NCBI GenBank assembly: GCA_017940955.1
Contig: JAGAXP010000273.1
Coordinates: forward strand, 1-64,000
Direction: 5' to 3'
DNA length: 64,000 bases
From: Oribacterium sp.
Lineage (GTDB): Bacteria; Bacillota_A; Clostridia; Lachnospirales; Lachnospiraceae
The notes under the pieces are model-generated. The model was given only the letters and a program-made list of their open reading frames with translations, did not search any database and was not told the origin of the DNA. The position numbers and the translations under genes are program-made. The number at the start of each line of letters is the position of its first letter. The first letter of the stretch is position 1. Of this stretch, positions 52,501 through 59,891 are shown piece after piece.

Positions 52501-53601
52501 CAGCTCCGGCAGCTCCTCATAAGGATTCGAGTCGCCAAAGTGAAGCTTATCCCACTCAGACTTGCACTCCTGCTCCATGATATAGTCCCATGTATAGATG
52601 GAATCTTCGCCATAGTCCGTCAAAATGTTAAAGGGCGTTCCCGATAACGCAAGAAACTTTGTTCCGAACCCTTCCTTTACGACAGCCTTTACTGTATCTT
52701 CGCCGAGTGCCGTTGTGGTTCCTTCATGCGCTTCATCCACGATCACACAATCCCAAACGGTATCAAAAACGACATTATTCTTGTCAAACTTACCGCCTAC
52801 CTGTTCAGATCCTCTAAGATCCTGTACAGATGCAAAATATATAAACGGGTGCTCTTTCTTAAGAAGGTCATCCAGCGTATATCCGGATGCTTTTGACCCA
52901 TATATGTATTCTTTCTTTTCTGCAAATATCTTTGTAAAGTCCTCATACCATCCAGCATCCACGACCGGACGATGAGTCATGATGATAGTCTTCTTGAAAC
53001 CACATTGCTTCACAATCTCCAAAGATACAAAAGTCTTTCCGTAACGCATTTTAGCGTTTATGAGGAAACGGTCAGCCTTCTTAAAATGCTTTACGACCTT
53101 TGTGATGCACTCTGCCTGTTCCGGTCTGAAGATGATTGGAGCATATTTTATGACATCTGTATTACTGAGATTTGAATATCCCTTCTTTACGGCATCAATG
53201 GCTTTCTTTGCCGTTTCAACATCTATTTCAAACCATTCTTTTCCAGTAGTTTCTCCAAGTTCAACATTCTCAATACCGGAGTTCTTCAGCACCGCATGAA
53301 CCTGGTGATCTCTGAAAGCCTCAATTCCTATCTTTCCATCTTTATTCTTTACACTTCTAACTGCAAGCTCTGTATGCAACAGCTTCGGAGTAAGTCCTGC
53401 TGTATTTGTGTAAGACTTTATTCTTGCAAGGGCAGCTTGATTCAGTTCACGACAATTTGGAGACAGTACATCAATAGATAGCTCTGTCTTTACTGTAGCA
53501 TCTCCGACCTTCACATATCCGTTATATGCTGGATTATTTGCCGCCGTCCATACATATATGACTTTATACTCAAAGGCATTCTTGAACCCCGTGTTTTCCA
53601 T
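49564..53601 (-). CDS. Single-chain restriction-type enzyme: nuclease-like, SF2 helicase and N6-methyltransferase
   Basis: A 1345-residue protein. Residues 10-115 resemble a T5orf172/GIY-YIG-like start (VIYVWTAANNPAYNGYVKVGDAT). The SF2 helicase (about 155-600) has motif I NAKMRYGKTF (183-191), Ia MTHRPVV, II DEAH (289-292) and III LSGTPFN. A Lys/Glu-rich helical connector follows (about 690-750). The methyltransferase has a motif I-like ILEINSKTGLYPL and the catalytic NPPY at 1015-1018; the C-terminal part (about 1130-1310) looks like a target-recognition region. The order is that of type ISP or type III-like enzymes with everything on one chain. It starts 3 bases after the 315-residue partner gene (AAGGAG site over its stop). 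Confidence 0.85.
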   Translation of the reverse strand: MENTGFKNAFEYKVIYVWTAANNPAYNGYVKVGDATVKTELSIDVLSPNCRELNQAALARIKSYTNTAGLTPKLLHTELAVRSVKNKDGKIGIEAFRDHQVHAVLKNSGIENVELGETTGKEWFEIDVETAKKAIDAVKKGYSNLSNTDVIKYAPIIFRPEQAECITKVVKHFKKADRFLINAKMRYGKTFVSLEIVKQCGFKKTIIMTHRPVVDAGWYEDFTKIFAEKKEYIYGSKASGYTLDDLLKKEHPFIYFASVQDLRGSEQVGGKFDKNNVVFDTVWDCVIVDEAHEGTTTALGEDTVKAVVKEGFGTKFLALSGTPFNILTDYGEDSIYTWDYIMEQECKSEWDKLHFGDSNPYEELPELRIYTYDLGDILHNSNYITFEDKAFNFHEFFRTWTGDFSHDYADMPEGASVGDFVHEADVSSFLYLMTKEDDSSYPYSNKEYRELFKHTLWMVPGVREAKALKKLMLKNDIFGNGQFDIVNVAGDGDEEEKSEEALKKVRKAIKAAGKDGYTITLSCGKLTTGVTVKEWTGVFMLAGSFSTSAANYLQTIFRVQSPCNENGKIKETSYVFDFAPDRTLKMVSSAVSVSAKAGKKKEGDSAIMGKFLNYCPVIAVSGSEMKEYSATRLLQQLKRAYADKVVRNGFDDSNLYNDELFKLQESDIAKFDELKGIIGTSKAATKQNDITVNDQGLTNEEYEQIEKLQKKPNKQLTEEEKARLEKMKKMKKLRNDAISILRGISIRMPLLIYGADIPYDEEITLDRFVELVDDNSWEEFMPNGVTKEKFKEFQQYYDEEVFIAAGRRIRNIAKEADTYNPTDRVIKIASLFKYFKNPDKETVLTPWRVVNMHMSDCLGGWDFFGESHVEDNILDEPRFVDQGQVTQDVFFKEDTQILEINSKTGLYPLYVAYSVYRAKLDNLPEEERSLEKQRELWSETVSENIFVVCKTPMAKSITKRTLVGYSENADVNAHYFDDLINTLTNKGQLFTDKVLKTNYWKKEGKTMTFDAIVGNPPYQSTTNGGIDTGKAAKQAKPIFNLFVDQAKRLNSEYVSMIIPARWYNGGMNLDDFRDSMIHDKHLIKLVDFYNAKECFPTVEIAGGLCYFLWSKGHEGDCEITNIVSNERNTMERSLDEFGNLFVRTNVSIPIIKKVLSQTDRFLDELVSPLDTFGIPSKEKGHDKYKDGDIELLHSVGFNSQGFSYIERSKVKKNVDLIDKYKIKISILVAQGGETGVQPENGYRCISGPMILKPGQIDSFSYLNVGFFDTENEAVNFLNFLIGKFARYMMRTTFSSVHLSKGNFIFVPYLDFSRPWTDEDLYEKYGLTEEERNLIEKTIRKIDLTE

Positions 53602-53604
53602 GCG

Positions 53605-54552
53605 TCACTCCTTAATCATTGATCTAAACTCTATGCTTTCATTTGACTGCCAGTCAAATATCTTGCATGGTACCGCTTCCTGTTCTTCCTTCTCATATAA
53701 TCCTGATTCCTCACCAAATATATCAAAGAGAGATATCTGTGAGTATTCAGGATCCCGGAAACTATATGGAACTGTCATGGTGATACCGTCCATTTGCCAT
53801 ATATTCCATGCGACAATGTTAGCTATCTTCTTCTGTTGCATAAGAGTTGGCTCTTTCCCAAATTTCAACTCCATATTATCACAATAGGTATATAACAAGT
53901 TTTCCCTTGCTAACAGCACATTATCCCCCTGATATTCATAACCGTATGTACTCTGAAAAGCTCTTATAACCCATTTCTGCCATTCCGTCTCGTTATCTAC
54001 GTTCTCGTTTATAATACGCATCTTCCGGTCAAGGATCCCTATTCTGTCCCTTGTCGGGATAAAATCGCCTGTCACCGTATCATATCTATTTACAAGATAA
54101 GGTGCTTCGCCGCAACTTATCTCTAATCTTTTTGAGTCAACATATTGTTGCCATGACTTTCCCTTGGGAAAACGAACTCGCCGCCTAACCACCTTCCATG
54201 TGTTTCCTTCTGACTTACTAAAAACGCCAGATCTTCCAAACCATGCATCATCAACGAGATTGTTCTGCTCATTGACTATCCATGTGGGCGTAAAGACTTC
54301 TGCCTTATCCCTTGTTCTTTTGATTTGTTCCTCTGTTGACTTTGCCACCCTTGGTTGAATTAGCTGAGTGTTGCTAGCGATGATAAGCTGTGGCACCATC
54401 TCTTGTTCAGCTTGATACCCTTCCCCAAAAGAAGAATAGTTGTCTGTACACCACCTAATATATCTTCCAGTTGTTTTATCTTTCAGAAGAATCTCTAACA
54501 GGTCAAGGCTCCTATCAGCAATATGCTGTTCAATAACATCTATGCCTATCAT
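53605..54552 (-). CDS. Methyltransferase-like partner subunit
   Basis: A 315-residue protein with a motif X-like segment KAEVFTPTWIVNEQNNLVDDAWF and a motif I-like LEISCGEAPYLVNRYD, both typical of N6-adenine methyltransferases. The catalytic NPPY/DPPY motif is missing; the place where it would be expected reads AWNIWQMDGI. It may be a specificity or regulatory subunit for the 1345-residue enzyme, with which it is tightly linked (3 bases). Annotated relatives are usually called restriction subunit M; that is recalled from general experience and not checked here. Confidence 0.72.
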   Translation of the reverse strand: MIGIDVIEQHIADRSLDLLEILLKDKTTGRYIRWCTDNYSSFGEGYQAEQEMVPQLIIASNTQLIQPRVAKSTEEQIKRTRDKAEVFTPTWIVNEQNNLVDDAWFGRSGVFSKSEGNTWKVVRRRVRFPKGKSWQQYVDSKRLEISCGEAPYLVNRYDTVTGDFIPTRDRIGILDRKMRIINENVDNETEWQKWVIRAFQSTYGYEYQGDNVLLARENLLYTYCDNMELKFGKEPTLMQQKKIANIVAWNIWQMDGITMTVPYSFRDPEYSQISLFDIFGEESGLYEKEEQEAVPCKIFDWQSNESIEFRSMIKE

Positions 54553-54584
54553 ATCTTATTCTATATCCTATTCTTCTTTTTATA

Positions 54585-54836
54585 CTAATCTTTCATGATA
54601 TCAAGACCACTCTCAGTAATCTGATATCTGCCTTTTGAGCGACTAAATACCGTGACATATCCGTTGTCAATCAGTTCATTCAAGACTTTATTAACCTTTG
54701 CCTTGCTCCATTTAGTCATTGTAGCAAGTTCTTCTTGCGTGATTGGAGTGAATACGTTTTCACCTATAGTAACCTGATTTTCATATAAAATCTTCAAAAC
54801 ATGATATCTGTCGTTTACAAAAAATTCGTTATTCAT
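54585..54836 (-). CDS. Winged-helix regulator, likely of the restriction-type operon
   Basis: An 83-residue MarR-like winged helix: FFVNDRYHVLKILYENQ, the recognition segment ITQEELATMTKWSKAKVNKVLNELIDNGYV and the wing SRSKGRYQITESG. It lies 32 bases before the methyltransferase-like gene in the same direction. Small regulators at the head of restriction-modification operons delay nuclease expression after transfer; that role is inferred here. An AAAGGAA site precedes the start. Confidence 0.8.
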   Translation of the reverse strand: MNNEFFVNDRYHVLKILYENQVTIGENVFTPITQEELATMTKWSKAKVNKVLNELIDNGYVTVFSRSKGRYQITESGLDIMKD

Positions 54837-54921
54837 TCATTATTTCCTTTTCTTGCGTTCACAAAATTGAACCAGCTCGGTTGATTATATGACAAATCAT
54901 TATAGGTTTCAATATGAAAGT

Positions 54922-54950
54922 AGGGGCTATCATACAATATGATAACCCCT
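54922..54950 (-). terminator. Stem-loop after the relaxase gene
   Basis: AGGGG and TATCATA pair with TATGATA and CCCCT around a 3-base loop with a 1x1 mismatch, 7 bases past the relaxase stop. The T-run on the minus strand is weak (ACTTTC), so termination may be partial. Confidence 0.55.
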
Positions 54951-54956
54951 GATTTC

Positions 54957-56792
54957 TTAACGATGATGGTGATTAGACTTCTTCTTACTAAGTTCCGGTG
55001 TCTGTTCTTCCTTCTGTTTTGCCGAAACTTTATTATCTCTTATAAGCTGCTTGATATTTACTTTTTTTGCCTTGATTCCCAAATTTTCATCTGTATCACG
55101 CCTTGCATCAGCAAACTTACCTTCTTCAAAACCATACCCATATTTCTCCTTTAACTTCGATTTGGTAGCCGTTTCCATTTCAGATCTGGCAACCTCCCGC
55201 CTCTCCCGAAGTTCTTCAGTAATAGAGTGGTCTTCTTTTCTAATCTCGGATTGATAATCTGCCAAAAGCTGTTTATTATCCTGCTGAAGACGATTCACAG
55301 TAGTTTCCATCTTCTCATAATCCTTATACTTCGCTGAATAGTCTGCCGCCGCTTCCTGATATTCGGGATCTGAAGCATAACCACACATCCTTCTGATACT
55401 CTGCATATAATCCTTCCGAGTCTCTATCTGTTCCTGAAGCTCCTGTATCTGCTCCTGCAACTGTTTTTTCTTCAAGAACTGAATAGGCGTGCAGGCGACA
55501 AGCTCTTTTTTCAGCTTCTTTATTTCCTTGGCGGCCTTTTCGTTTGCTTTTTCAGCCTTGAATATTTCCACACGATATTTTTCAAGACGCGCACCTATGG
55601 GATTCATCTTTGATGCCATAAATCTCATATCATGTGATAAGATAGATTCTTCATATTTGTTACCGATAATTTTTGCACGGATACCTTCCAATTTTCTTGC
55701 AAGCTCACCAACAAAATCCTTCACAGCTTCAACCATAGCATCAATCTTAGCCTTAAGTTCCCTAACGAACCTGTTATGCTCTTTTATCTGCTTATTGATA
55801 TTACCAATATCAGAATGTACAACATAAGCCTCCGGCTTACCCTCGTGAATCTCTCTTTCAGCCCTGCGCTCCATATTGGTAGCAGCAGTACCCATGTGAA
55901 GGGTAGGAAGTTCATCTTCACATCCCTGGTCTTTGAATGAGCGACAGTCTATACGTGTCTCTGAATTGAGGCTTGCAAACTTATCATTTACGACTTTTTC
56001 CCAATGCTGCCGCCACTCAAAAATCCTGTCCTTGCTATCCCAATACTCTATGATTTCATTTTTTCTGCCATAGGGAGTAGTCTTCGGAGAACGATTCACC
56101 CGTTCAAGTCCACGTTCCTGACCTTCCTCTGCCGTGAGCCATACTTTTTTCTTTCCTTCAGTATATTTATACTGTTTTTTCCATCCATCTTCTTTTGCTT
56201 CCTTAAACTCCTGGGCAGTAAATCCTTTTTCTTCGCCATCCCTTATACAAAGGTATTCTGTCTTGGATTTAGTAAGCCACTTGCCTTTTTCATCCATCGG
56301 ACGCATTGTAACCATGATATGGGCATGAGGATTGATAAACTGCATCTTGCTGACATCCTTTGTGGGGTTCCCGTCTTTATCAATAGGCTGGTGCCTGTCA
56401 TTCACGACGGGAGGATTATGAATAGCTATATCTACAATCATACCTTGTGATACAAGTTTTTCTCTTGCAAACTGCTCGGCGACCTCAATCTGCTGTTTCC
56501 GTGTTAGTTCAATAGGAAGTGCTAACTCAAATTCCCTACACAGCTGGGCATCCTTACTTTTTTCCAACATCTCCACTGCATTCCATAAAGTGCTTCTATC
56601 AGAATATTCCGTTGGTGCATTATCAGGTAATATTATTTCTGTGTACTCCACCCAATTCTTTTTTGTAAAATCGTGTTCAATACCATCATACTCATTCACA
56701 AGGTCTTCACCTGCACGATAAGCCGCAGCTGCCACAGATGACCTTCCATCATTCCTACCTATGACCTGAACCGAACAATGATATATTGCCAT
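54957..56792 (-). CDS. mobL: MobA/MobL-family relaxase (MOBQ)
   Basis: A 611-residue relaxase. The nuclease domain (about 1-260) has the catalytic Tyr in AAAAYRAGED (Tyr25), His125 in AIHNPP, and the metal-binding NPHAHIMVTMR with His156 and His158. The C-terminal 330 residues are long, charged coiled coils (about 325-560). It nicks oriT on the minus strand and leads the DNA during transfer. GGGAGGG lies 7 bases before the ATG. The recognised oriT is only 72 bases upstream, at the end of the DUF3847 gene. Confidence 0.95.
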   Translation of the reverse strand: MAIYHCSVQVIGRNDGRSSVAAAAYRAGEDLVNEYDGIEHDFTKKNWVEYTEIILPDNAPTEYSDRSTLWNAVEMLEKSKDAQLCREFELALPIELTRKQQIEVAEQFAREKLVSQGMIVDIAIHNPPVVNDRHQPIDKDGNPTKDVSKMQFINPHAHIMVTMRPMDEKGKWLTKSKTEYLCIRDGEEKGFTAQEFKEAKEDGWKKQYKYTEGKKKVWLTAEEGQERGLERVNRSPKTTPYGRKNEIIEYWDSKDRIFEWRQHWEKVVNDKFASLNSETRIDCRSFKDQGCEDELPTLHMGTAATNMERRAEREIHEGKPEAYVVHSDIGNINKQIKEHNRFVRELKAKIDAMVEAVKDFVGELARKLEGIRAKIIGNKYEESILSHDMRFMASKMNPIGARLEKYRVEIFKAEKANEKAAKEIKKLKKELVACTPIQFLKKKQLQEQIQELQEQIETRKDYMQSIRRMCGYASDPEYQEAAADYSAKYKDYEKMETTVNRLQQDNKQLLADYQSEIRKEDHSITEELRERREVARSEMETATKSKLKEKYGYGFEEGKFADARRDTDENLGIKAKKVNIKQLIRDNKVSAKQKEEQTPELSKKKSNHHHR

Positions 56793-56863
56793 CTAAAAAC
56801 CCTCCCTTCTTCAATGCTTAAAATCGAAGCCGATATCCTACGGTCGCCACCTCCCTTCGGAGA

Positions 56864-56898
56864 AGGGCGCACTTATACATCACGCCAGAAGTCGTGAT
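56864..56898 (-). other. oriT: Origin of transfer (oriT), RSF1010-like nick region
   Basis: On the minus strand an inverted repeat ATCACG-N8-CGTGAT is followed by GTA and then TAAGTGCGCCCT, the nick-region sequence of RSF1010/R1162-type MOBQ origins. By that model the nick falls between G (56868) and C (56867). The site overlaps the last codons and the TAA stop of the DUF3847 gene and lies just upstream of the MobL relaxase. Confidence 0.88.
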
Positions 56899-57202
56899 GC
56901 GTGCGCTCTGCCGAGGGCTGCTCCGCAGGGTCTTCCGACGGACCCTCACGGGGTGCACTTCCGTGGGAATCCTGCGGATGGCTGGTCGCAACAGCACTGC
57001 TTTTACGGATTGCACGTAAAAGCTCCTCCTGAAACTGCTCATCGGTCATGTTTAATGACCCGGGAATCGCATTTTCTGCTATTGCGCCCCTTACGATTAA
57101 GCGGTGCGTACGTTCCTTGCGCAGCTTAATCGCATCGCGCTTTTCCTTCATTTCTTGCTGATGTTTCAGCTGTAATTCTGTAAAATCGCTCTTATTTTTC
57201 AT
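56873..57202 (-). CDS. DUF3847-type mobilization accessory protein
   Basis: A 109-residue, highly charged protein. The N-terminal half is a basic helix (LKHQQEMKEKRDAIKLRKERTHRLIVRGAIAEN in two parts) followed by MTDEQFQEELLRAI; the second half is Pro/Ser/Glu-rich and probably unfolded. This layout and the position before a MobA/MobL relaxase match DUF3847 proteins, which are thought to help relaxosome assembly. GAGGAT lies 6 bases before the ATG. Its last codons and stop form part of oriT, so the gene end is constrained by DNA function. Confidence 0.75.
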   Translation of the reverse strand: MKNKSDFTELQLKHQQEMKEKRDAIKLRKERTHRLIVRGAIAENAIPGSLNMTDEQFQEELLRAIRKSSAVATSHPQDSHGSAPREGPSEDPAEQPSAERTHHDFWRDV

Positions 57203-57242
57203 GTTGTCATCCTCGCTTTCCTTGAAATCATTCTGACATCAG

Positions 57243-57284
57243 TGAAAAATAAGAGGTGATGTCAAAATGGCATCACCTCTTATT
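57243..57284 (-). terminator. Terminator of the transfer operon after the ArdC-like gene
   Basis: A perfect 14-bp stem (AATAAGAGGTGATG / CATCACCTCTTATT) with a 9-base loop lies 4 bases past the stop at 57289; TTATTTTTC follows on the minus strand. Confidence 0.88.
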
Positions 57285-57288
57285 CCAC

Positions 57289-58332
57289 CTAACGGTGTCT
57301 TCCGTGTGTGTGGTTTCTGAGCAAATACTGGGCCAAAGAAGGTTCAGGTGTTGCCTCTATGGTTTGTTCTGTCTGGGGTTCCTTCATAACATGAAGGTCT
57401 TTCGATTGCTCCTTCGTTCTGTACAGATGGTTTTCTATGGAGCTGATAATATCCGATGCGGTCTTTCGTATTATGTTCATACTGGTTTTAAGCTCTTCGA
57501 GATTCTTTCCGCTGCTCCATCCGGCGATATACCCGAAGGAGTAGTCGGAGGAATCTATACCGAAATGCTGACAAACTGTATAGGCAACACTTTCGGCCTC
57601 GACTTCTCTGGTGTGCATGTCAGGCATATGATCCTTTTCTTTTCCGGTGTCCCTGTCGTGAAGTATTTCGTGGGCCATTTCATGGATGCAAGTCTTCAGG
57701 GTCTGTTGCTGGCTCATGCCTTCTTTGATCACTATCTTTTTGTCATCAAGGTGATAGTAGCCATGTGACATTCCCTCAAAGGCCCTGAATTCGATCGGTA
57801 CGGGTGATATCGTCTTAAGGACTTCCATGAAATGGTTATATCCTTCAACATCATTCTGTAAGTCAGTCGCTATTTCAGGTAGTTTCCGGCCTTCGGTCTG
57901 TGATATGTCAAAGACAGTAGTTACCTTATAAGCGGGAACTGTGACTTCTATTCTTTCTCTGAGAGGCTGTCCATCACGTCCAAGAACAGGCTTATGAGTA
58001 CGGGGGTCGATCTTATCAACGTCCTTCTTTATCTTATATGGTGAAGGGGCAAGGATACGGATACCCTTCTGCCCCTTCTGAACATGGCGGTCAAAGTTTT
58101 TTTCCCATGATGTATAGCCCGCAACATAGGTTGCGTCAGGCTTCTGCATGGCTATCAGCAGGGAATTACTGAAACTGTAGTTATGGAATCTGGACATGGT
58201 CCGGAGATAGTTCATGTACTTATCTGATTCGAACAGGTCCTTTATTCCACGTTCAAGTTTGTCTGTGATCTCTTTGACTCTTTCTGCCTGAGTTAATGAT
58301 TTATCAGTTGTAGTACTTTCTGTCCTTTTCAT
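57289..58332 (-). CDS. ArdC-like antirestriction protein with HEXXH peptidase domain
   Basis: 347 residues from the ATG at 58332, which has GGAGG 9 bases upstream; an earlier in-frame ATG at 58362 lies before that site. The N-terminal ssDNA-binding ArdC-type domain has FHNYSFSNSLLIAMQKPDATYVAGYTSW (in two parts) and KGQKGIRILAPSPYK. The C-terminal zincin domain has CIHEMAHEILHD with the HExxH motif, plus REVEAESVAYTVC as the third ligand region. ArdC proteins protect incoming single-stranded DNA from host restriction. It is the last gene of the coupling-protein operon and ends in a strong terminator. Confidence 0.88.
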   Translation of the reverse strand: MKRTESTTTDKSLTQAERVKEITDKLERGIKDLFESDKYMNYLRTMSRFHNYSFSNSLLIAMQKPDATYVAGYTSWEKNFDRHVQKGQKGIRILAPSPYKIKKDVDKIDPRTHKPVLGRDGQPLRERIEVTVPAYKVTTVFDISQTEGRKLPEIATDLQNDVEGYNHFMEVLKTISPVPIEFRAFEGMSHGYYHLDDKKIVIKEGMSQQQTLKTCIHEMAHEILHDRDTGKEKDHMPDMHTREVEAESVAYTVCQHFGIDSSDYSFGYIAGWSSGKNLEELKTSMNIIRKTASDIISSIENHLYRTKEQSKDLHVMKEPQTEQTIEATPEPSLAQYLLRNHTHGRHR

Positions 58333-58447
58333 CTGATTCGTCCTCCGTATCCGGCAGGACAATAAAGTCCTGCTCAGACGCGTGATCCTTGATTCTTATA
58401 AAAGTTGCGTATAAATCTGTGTAATCTGTGATATTGTGCTTTTCCAT
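58304..58447 (-). CDS. Small acidic protein coupled to the ArdC-like gene
   Basis: A 47-residue reading frame with AAGGAG 9 bases before its ATG. It starts MEKHNITDYTDLYATFIRIK, has a very acidic second half (LPDTEDESDEKD) and ends in YYN. It overlaps the ArdC-like start by 29 bases in another frame, so ribosomes finishing it could start the next gene. It fills what would otherwise be a gap between the DUF5688 and ArdC-like genes. No family is recognised. Confidence 0.55.
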   Translation of the reverse strand: MEKHNITDYTDLYATFIRIKDHASEQDFIVLPDTEDESDEKDRKYYN

Positions 58448-58460
58448 AATTACTGTCTCC

Positions 58461-59420
58461 TTAATGACTGTGTGAATGTGTTCTTGATACTGATTCTGAT
58501 AATGAATCGCTTAAGGTCTCTGAAACGGTATCAGCGATGGATAAGTGCTTCCCGTTAAAGTGATAGACACTGTCAGAAAGCCTGTCTGTTTCACTTACTT
58601 CGGTTATATTCACTTCGTGTACCATTGATTTAAGATCTTCGACGTTCGAAACCATGCTCTGCGGTACAAGGATTACTTCATGACGGCTGCTTGGAAGGAT
58701 GTAATAATCCTCTCCAAGCTTTTCGTGTGCTTCTTTTAAAGTATCCTGTGATGCCATAGCTACGGCTCCATCGATCTTTGATTCGTTGGAGAGTACCCAC
58801 ATAGGGCACTGTTCGCCCTGGGTATGTAGGATCTCATCCACGTAAGACTCATGCATCCCTTCCCCGAGAATGATTTCTCTAAGTACCTCGTTCATGGACT
58901 GACATGTAAATTTATGTCTTTCCGTATTAGCATGGGCAGCTTCCATGACTTCCTCGGCTGTCATCCTTAATGTCTTACAGATGTCATTCGTGACAAGAAA
59001 GCTCCCGTCATTTCCAACCTTAAAACGTGCTACCACAGAAAGATCTTCCAGCTTCTCATGAGGCACGTTCTTTAGCATTTCCTCATTGTCTGCAGTATTT
59101 ACTACTACACAGTAAAGATTTTCCATTGCAGATTCCGTTGTAAGTACCGGCATCTCCGGAGCCATGTTCTTGTGCTTTTCAAGATTCACTGCCGTTGTAT
59201 CCACAAGATTGCTGACGGAATACCCGTCTTTGTGCATCTCATATAAATCGTCGAGATACACTGTAGGAGCAACAGGAGAATCGGCATAGCGAACAGCAAC
59301 TCCATCCTTAACCACCCCATTATTCTTTGTTACTTCCTGGCGATGAAGTTCAACGCCCTGTGCAGCCATATTCTGCTGCAATTCATCCAAAAACTGCTTA
59401 ACAAATACTTCGTACTCCAT
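58461..59420 (-). CDS. DUF5688-family protein
   Basis: A 319-residue protein. It starts EYEVFVKQFLDELQQNMAAQG, contains VYLDDLYEMHKDGYSV, and ends with SSRHEVILVPQ and a Ser/His-rich tail (SRTHSHSH). The sequence order matches DUF5688 proteins common on Clostridiales mobile elements, whose role is unknown. No signal peptide or membrane segment. It is packed 3 bases after the upstream gene in the coupling-protein operon. Confidence 0.8.
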   Translation of the reverse strand: MEYEVFVKQFLDELQQNMAAQGVELHRQEVTKNNGVVKDGVAVRYADSPVAPTVYLDDLYEMHKDGYSVSNLVDTTAVNLEKHKNMAPEMPVLTTESAMENLYCVVVNTADNEEMLKNVPHEKLEDLSVVARFKVGNDGSFLVTNDICKTLRMTAEEVMEAAHANTERHKFTCQSMNEVLREIILGEGMHESYVDEILHTQGEQCPMWVLSNESKIDGAVAMASQDTLKEAHEKLGEDYYILPSSRHEVILVPQSMVSNVEDLKSMVHEVNITEVSETDRLSDSVYHFNGKHLSIADTVSETLSDSLSESVSRTHSHSH

Positions 59421-59423
59421 AAC

Positions 59424-59819
59424 TTAAGCCTCCTTGTCTCTTAATATGCCTGTACCAAAATTCAGACTATTCATATCCTGCACTTCACAAACGGGGAACA
59501 GTCCTAGACGGGGAGCCGCCTTCCAGTCGTCTGCATTTACCAAAATGCCATCCTCAAAAATGGCTTCTACCTCCTGTTTCCTGACTTCCGCAACCTCCGG
59601 ATACAGATTACATAGCAGTTCATACAGCCTATCTTCATCATCTACGGAATAATCACTGATAGGCTTATCAGAAAACACCAGATAATGAGCTAATGTGCCG
59701 TTCTTTTCATCAACGATACCTGCGTAGTTAGATGATTCAGTTTTTGTCTGATCGACAGGAATGTAATCATTGGAAAATACCACTATCCCCTGCAATAACT
59801 TAATCTTCTTGTACTCCAT
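59424..59819 (-). CDS. Unrecognised accessory protein of the transfer operon
   Basis: 131 residues from the ATG at 59819, which has GGAAGG 8 bases upstream; a GTG three codons earlier overlaps that site. It is an acidic alpha/beta protein (KIKLLQGIVVFSNDYIP ... AIFEDGILVNADDWKAAPRLGLFPV). No family is recognised. It lies between the coupling protein (72 bases upstream, with a stem-loop between) and the DUF5688 gene (3 bases downstream), so a small role in mobilization or antirestriction is plausible but unproven. Confidence 0.6.
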   Translation of the reverse strand: MEYKKIKLLQGIVVFSNDYIPVDQTKTESSNYAGIVDEKNGTLAHYLVFSDKPISDYSVDDEDRLYELLCNLYPEVAEVRKQEVEAIFEDGILVNADDWKAAPRLGLFPVCEVQDMNSLNFGTGILRDKEA

Positions 59820-59853
59820 AATATTCACCTTCCTCTATATCTTTTTGAATGCC

Positions 59854-59877
59854 TGCGGTGAGAGCATTATCACCGCA
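59854..59877 (-). other. Intercistronic stem-loop after the coupling-protein gene
   Basis: TGCGGTGA and TCACCGCA form a perfect 8-bp stem with an 8-base loop. It starts 14 bases past the stop at 59892. There is no T-run, so it probably stabilises or separates parts of the mRNA. Confidence 0.5.
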
Positions 59878-59891
59878 TTAACGGCATAACT

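Noticed and set aside
57256..57768. 170-codon rightward frame over the ArdC-like gene
   Set aside because: It is antisense to a well-supported zincin gene and begins in a terminator stem.
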